Origin: Ephemerocybe angulata
Taxonomy: Eukaryota; Basidiomycota; Agaricomycetes; Agaricales; Psathyrellaceae
Assembly (NCBI GenBank): GCA_013368325.1
Contig: JAACJK010000169.1
Location: 372,001 to 436,000, forward strand
Length of the DNA: 64,000 nucleotides
Direction of reading: 5' to 3'
Positions within the stretch are counted from its first letter, which is position 1. Each line of letters opens with the position of its first letter. The notes beneath the pieces are model-generated. The model made no database searches, was not told the DNA's origin, and was given only the letters and a program-made list of their open reading frames with translations. Shown here one piece after another: positions 60,031 to 64,000 of this stretch. The position numbers and the translations under genes were made by a program.

Positions 60031-61152
60031 ATGCCTGCACCGGGCAAACGCGCTCGACAGCGAGCGAACCGAGTCACTCTGGGCTCTATAACACCACCAG
60101 AGACGACCACCAGGTCAAATACACCTCCGCCGACCCCTTCTATTGCGCCCACTATTCTTCCTTCCCTACCCGAGCCCTACGTCGACAGCACCCCTTTTAT
60201 TTTTGACATACAAACCTCCCTCGCCGCCCTTTTCCCCATCGGCATACCCACGCCGATTACCAATCTCGTTCGGCAGCTTCAGTCAAAGCACCGGGACCTT
60301 CAGAACCACGAGGGACGACTCAGGATGTTTGAAAGCCTGTCGTACTTGACGGGGAAGGACGACGGGATATCAGAAGAGCGTGCTCGATGCGCCGTTTCTC
60401 CCTTACCAGAACCAGTAATCCTTGCCCACACTGGTCTTGCAGAACGACCGTCGGCAACAACAACTGACACAGCTACCCAAACGGACGTGGACCCGAACCA
60501 GCATACCTACCGTGCCGGGCTTGTATCCGAGATCGACAAGGACGCCATCCGTGCCGAAGCGTTTGAGGAAGGTCAGAAGAAGGTTCTTTTGTCCTGTCTA
60601 CGGCTAGTCGCCACCCTAAAGACGAAAGCCGCTGATGCACACGAGAACGGTCGAGTAGCTGGAGTTCGAGAAGAAGCGGAGCGCCGAGACTCCGTCCATC
60701 CAATACCCAAGAACGATACACCTCCTCCCTCCATTAAACATTCCATCCCCTTGCTTCCATTATCTTCGCCACCCCTTATTTCGCCATATTTAGCTTCGCC
60801 CGCCACCGCAGTTCCACTGGATGACCTCGATATCCACCGCTCGGATGATTCGGATCGTCTCGATTGGGCAGACAGTGTACACACTGATCCCGTCCTTACC
60901 TTGGAGCCAACGGAATCGATAACAGTATCGACACCACCTACCCGCGACATCTCTGGACTCCGTAGCTCAGCGTCGAATCCATGGACAAGCATCCGCCAGC
61001 GTAACGGTCGGAATGCGCGGGTCTCAGGTCTTCGACATCGACCTCGTCCACCTCATCGCCGTTCACCGAACCACGGACACTTCCCCATCACGGTTTGCTC
61101 GTGTACGCACATCTGTCCTTCTTCACGCTCTCAGTGGGGTTCACCGGCTTAG
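60031..61152 (+). CDS. unknown ORF of the small LTR element
   Basis: 373 aa. Basic N-terminus (MPAPGKRARQRANR), a Pro/Thr-rich linker, then a region with heptad-like spacing (ITNLVRQLQSKHRDLQNHEG). A second charged helix follows (AEAFEEGQKKVLLSCLRLVA, then KAADAHENGRVAGVREEAER), then a Ser/Pro-rich acidic stretch and a very basic C-terminus with RHRPRPPHRR. No zinc knuckle, protease or polymerase motif. The layout (basic end, two coiled coils, basic tail) would suit a packaging or gag-like RNA-binding protein, but this is inference. It is intact and flanked by identical LTRs, so recently mobile. Confidence 0.75.
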   Translation: MPAPGKRARQRANRVTLGSITPPETTTRSNTPPPTPSIAPTILPSLPEPYVDSTPFIFDIQTSLAALFPIGIPTPITNLVRQLQSKHRDLQNHEGRLRMFESLSYLTGKDDGISEERARCAVSPLPEPVILAHTGLAERPSATTTDTATQTDVDPNQHTYRAGLVSEIDKDAIRAEAFEEGQKKVLLSCLRLVATLKTKAADAHENGRVAGVREEAERRDSVHPIPKNDTPPPSIKHSIPLLPLSSPPLISPYLASPATAVPLDDLDIHRSDDSDRLDWADSVHTDPVLTLEPTESITVSTPPTRDISGLRSSASNPWTSIRQRNGRNARVSGLRHRPRPPHRRSPNHGHFPITVCSCTHICPSSRSQWGSPA

Positions 61153-61176
61153 GATCGCAACGAGGGCGTTGCTACT

Positions 61177-61192
61177 CGGAGGGTGGGGCACA
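61177..61192 (+). promoter_or_regulatory. polypurine tract of small LTR element
   Basis: CGGAGGGTGGGGCACA immediately before the right LTR. Confidence 0.7.
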
Positions 61193-61422
61193 TGTGGCAG
61201 TGCAGATTGCACCACCACCTCGTCGTCCCTGCTAGTAGATTAGATTAGATGCTGTCGTCCCGATGTAGTCACTGCCAGCGCGCCGAGAATAGATATCACA
61301 CCTTGCCTTCGACGCTATCCGAACGGCCCAGCGCAGCTTCGCTGCCTCTGCTCGACGCCTTTCCGAGCCGCTCACCAGCCCACCAGCCCGCACGCCGAGA
61401 GCAGTCTTCCTAGACTGCTCCA
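61193..61422 (+). repeat. right LTR of small element
   Basis: 230 bp, pairs with 59589-59818. CCGT follows at 61423-61426. Confidence 0.93.
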
Positions 61423-61690
61423 CCGTTTGAGATCTGGGCCTATCGAAAACTCTTTCAGCGAGTGCGATCTCCTACACCGTCCTTCTACCTCGGCCGCCTA
61501 TCCGCCAGATTAATGTTCAAGTCAGGTAAGCATTGGTTACACTCTGCACCTTACATTTCGCAGCGTCCATTTGTCCTTAGCATCCCGGCCAACTGGAGGT
61601 ACAGGTTGGCCAGCATCTCTGTCGTGAGTATCATGTGTGACTAAGAGTGCACATCAATGTTTATTACTTTCCCAGCCCGTCACTGCGGTG

Positions 61691-63159
61691 TCTAGGTTCC
61701 ACAGGAATCTAGCACCGGCATTACCATATAGTCCCACCAGTTTCGTCCGCTCCGCGGTAGTAGCTCACCAGTGTCCGCAAACGTGCATTATGGAATCACG
61801 GGTGTTGCAGCCGCGACCGCCCATCGCAAGCACGTAGCCCATGAGGTCCTACCCGCAAAGTCGAGCGCAGTCGACTCACGGAGCGCCAGATTTACTAGCT
61901 CCGCCAGCGAATCCAAGATATAAAAAGAAGGAGCGGAGAAGCAGGGAGACCCGGTGACTAGATCTCGATTTGTAGTGGCATACTATGAGCATCCAATTCC
62001 GAGCCTTGGGAGATGACCATGCAGAGGGCTGGATGCTTAGGTCGGCTGTAATTCGACAGAACTTGGATCCACAGCCCTTGTTTCTATGCTGCCCCTCGGC
62101 AAGCCGCAAGATGTTGTGAGTTGGAGCGGAATGTCCCCGTGGGGATCTTGTGACACTCTTGAGGCATCGTCAATGAAGCTCAAAATTCTGCAACACTGTC
62201 TATGGAGTCCAAGTGTAAACTCCACTAATATTTAGATATTCAAGGCACTCCGCAGACCGTTTAATAGAAGGATGCTTCTTGTCGTGGAAACAGACGTTAA
62301 CTGATTCGAAAAATGAAGAGCAGTGGCATGAAGGCATATGAGACTTATGCGCAGATTACTCTCCTGCGGTTGGAATGCAATATCGTTGGCTGGCGCAAGG
62401 CTGGCATGGTAGGTTTGATTAAGTTTGATATCAGGGTGTGTGTGTATTCTGAGGTCGAAAGGGGCCATTACTCCCGGGGTGATTATGAGGGAACTCTCCA
62501 ACCACCTCAGCCCGGAACCGGCCCAGGGTTAGTACATACGTGATGCCAATCCAGGCCAATCCGTCCTCGGGGCTGAGAGTCGCACGCCTAGCCGACGATC
62601 GTTTTAAAGCCACCGCCTGTCAAGTCCTAGACGAAACTTGAGAGAATAAAATTGAGAGTCAGGACTGTGTGGATCGGCCTTTCAGACCCCATTCTCTGCC
62701 TTAACGTAGCACATGAGCTGAATTTAGCTGAGGTAAGAAGTGACCCCGACTTCAACTTCATATTGGCTTGGCCAAGGAATATAATGCATAAATCAATACA
62801 CGATAGAACGACCCTGTGGTTATGGCGGGAGCAAATGCTGACCCACGGACGTCGGACTTATGTGATCGGTTGATTGGGTTGGTTAACGACGCAGGTCCCT
62901 TACATAAAGGAACGGTAGCTCTGTGGGGGCTTACAAAGCTGTATATTATGCTCCTGGGGCTTCGCGACAAAGTAGCATCGTTTACTTGGAGACAACATTA
63001 CCACGTAAGTATCATGTGCAATGGCCTTTGGGACGTTGCGCAATGACCTCTGCGCTCAAAATCTTGCTTCAACTCCAAAACCGAGTTGAACGACGATCAA
63101 ACCGCGGCATCTTTGTGCAGTCAAATGATCGTCGGCCACTGACTCAGGGACTAAATGAT
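61691..63159. other. intergenic, no gene seen
   Basis: 1.5 kb beyond the duplicated segment. Short frames on both strands; none has domain or splice support. Confidence 0.4.
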
Positions 63160-63203
63160 GAGTTTCTGGCTCAGCCGAGTCCTGAAGGCTGAGCCAGAAA
63201 CTC
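63160..63203. repeat. perfect 16-bp inverted repeat, 12-bp loop
   Basis: GAGTTTCTGGCTCAGC (63160-63175) and GCTGAGCCAGAAACTC (63188-63203). Confidence 0.9.
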
Positions 63204-63244
63204 CGGGTACGACGAACCGATCGCAAAGGGCATCATAAAATCAC

Positions 63245-63763
63245 GGGTGTTGCCGTTAGGGCGCTATCCAATTTGCCGTGATTTTATATGCATCGTATTT
63301 TCGACGGCAAACTGGATAATATTGCTGTATTTATATCCTACGGGGCTTCAATGGGCTCTCAATGGACTCTAAAGTGCTAATTACGTAATGGACTCCTGCT
63401 GGCGAGAAGCCATGTTTCGGGAGCCTGAAGGTGGGCGCCTAATGCCCTCATCTCAAGTTTAACTTACCTTTGGGGTACAGCAGGCAGTTAGGAGACAGCA
63501 CCAGGTGTATAAGAAATGTCTCTAACATACCCTCTGTCTAATGTTCCCTTTTTTCTTTAGTGTGGTTAAGCTTGCCGTTGGCGTTTGATATTATGTTCTC
63601 CTTCGCATTAATTAATAATATTGAGACTTGTATGTCCATCGTGCGTTTTAATTGCCGTAGAATATATATTCAGCAGTAGTATTCGGTTATGATACGGGTC
63701 AGATGTAGTGAAGCGCCGCAGAATATAGATACAGCATTGGATAGCGCCCTAACGGCAACACCC
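63245..63763. repeat. MITE-like segment with 27-bp terminal inverted repeats
   Basis: 63245-63271 (GGGTGTTGCCGTTAGGGCGC and the next 7 bases) is the exact reverse complement of 63737-63763. Just inside the left end, ATCCAATTTGCCG is followed 40 bp later by CGGCAAACTGGAT, a nested inverted repeat. The 519-bp body is AT-rich and non-coding. Confidence 0.7.
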
Positions 63764-64000
63764 ATAAATCTATGATGCGCATTCCCGGGCACTAGTGCAT
63801 CGGTATCAATGGAAGTAGAATGAGTAATGAATAGGAGCGAGTCAAATGGTATTCTAGATCCATAGAGAGGCCGCAGAACGCACAGGACCTCTGAATTTCC
63901 TCCTGAATTTCCCCCTTCAGAGGCCGGATAGGGATCCCAAGCTCCACTTCTGGAAATTTCTTGAAACACTCACTAACCATTGCCTTGATGACAGGGGAGT
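63764..64000. other. no gene seen
   Basis: The minus-strand frames at the end of the window (62 and 99 codons) have no recognisable content; a gene could continue beyond the window. Confidence 0.3.

Larger units (their letters stand above)
59589..61422 (+). mobile_element. non-autonomous LTR retrotransposon, 1834 bp, one unknown ORF
   Basis: Two 230-bp LTRs (TGTGGCAG...CTGCTCCA) with no difference seen by eye, a short target duplication, a primer-binding site two bases after the left LTR and a purine tract before the right LTR. It has no protease, reverse transcriptase or integrase. The single ORF (60031-61152) is not a recognisable gag. Inserted in intron 2 of the DUF4360 pseudogene, in the same sense. 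Confidence 0.93.
58536..61690. repeat. right copy of the 2.1-4.2 kb segmental duplication
   Basis: Homologous to 2118-4190 in the same order, interrupted by the 1.83-kb LTR element. The upstream minus-strand frame 58526-58939 (137 codons, IDEANEALNRAIFLPKDGI) aligns with degenerate sequence at 3040-3140 in the left copy. It may be the remnant of a gene but is not recognised. Confidence 0.8.
59359..61690 (+). pseudogene. DUF4360 paralogue, disrupted
   Basis: Exon 1 (59359, MQSFATVLLLAVALQA) and exon 2 (ITTSGGNGCPQTPPPTISVA) are preserved. Intron 2 carries the LTR element. Exon 3 has lost about 45 bp (the part equivalent to STGPGVPITQSRAN). Exon 4 (IPANWRYRLASISV) is recognisable, and homology to the intact gene stops a few codons into exon 5 at about 61690. 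The C-terminal WSPCGG block is absent. Not functional. Confidence 0.85.

Overview
The window is fungal nuclear DNA, most likely from an agaricomycete (mushroom-type basidiomycete). The evidence is the gene style: many introns of 45-65 bp with GT...AG ends and CTAAC-like branch sites, a ribosomal P1 gene split by three introns, multi-intron 7-TM genes of the DUF6533 kind, an F-box protein that starts with a typical agaricomycete F-box, a chromodomain Ty3/gypsy element and a MULE transposase of the agaricomycete type. No prokaryotic operon, CRISPR array or viral genome is visible. All products are inferred from reading the sequence; no database search was possible.

Layout. 0-12.4 kb is the most gene-like part: a secreted DUF4360-type protein (8 exons), an F-box protein, ribosomal protein P1, a DUF6533 membrane protein and two unrecognised genes. 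12.6-26 kb is a rearranged zone built from repeated units. Each unit holds a 5' fragment of the thymidylate synthase gene with its upstream region, next to a convergent gene for a small secreted protein. One unit has been turned into a near-perfect 2.7-kb inverted repeat (18981-21689 / 22068-24776, 378-bp loop) that abuts a truncated DDE transposon. 26-34 kb carries three more members of the secreted family. 34.97-35.99 kb is the intact thymidylate synthase gene that the fragments derive from. 37.7-39.4 kb has another secreted protein and two GC-rich minisatellites.

39.5-49.1 kb is a MULE transposase gene split by a 6.7-kb chromodomain gypsy element with 496-bp LTRs and a 5-bp target duplication. 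50.8-57.4 kb has scattered genes, including a tRNA-Gly(CCC), a 7-TM protein and a distant member of the secreted family. 57.4-61.7 kb repeats material from the inverted repeat and from 2.1-4.2 kb; its DUF4360 copy is a pseudogene whose second intron has received a 1.8-kb non-autonomous LTR element carrying one unknown ORF. 61.7-64 kb shows no gene, only small inverted repeats.

The most unusual content is the secreted family: six intact members plus one headless copy. All have a signal peptide exon, an intron immediately before an Asp-Tyr/His-Asn/Asp-Glu start of the mature chain, a conserved Val-Pro-Phe-Gln-x-Ser-Leu-Arg-x-Phe-Leu helix-like block, and a C-terminal part of about 70-80 residues that resembles a ubiquitin-like (beta-grasp) fold, doubled in one member. 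The family has been copied together with thymidylate synthase fragments, and one copy sits in a large fold-back structure that would make double-stranded RNA if transcribed.
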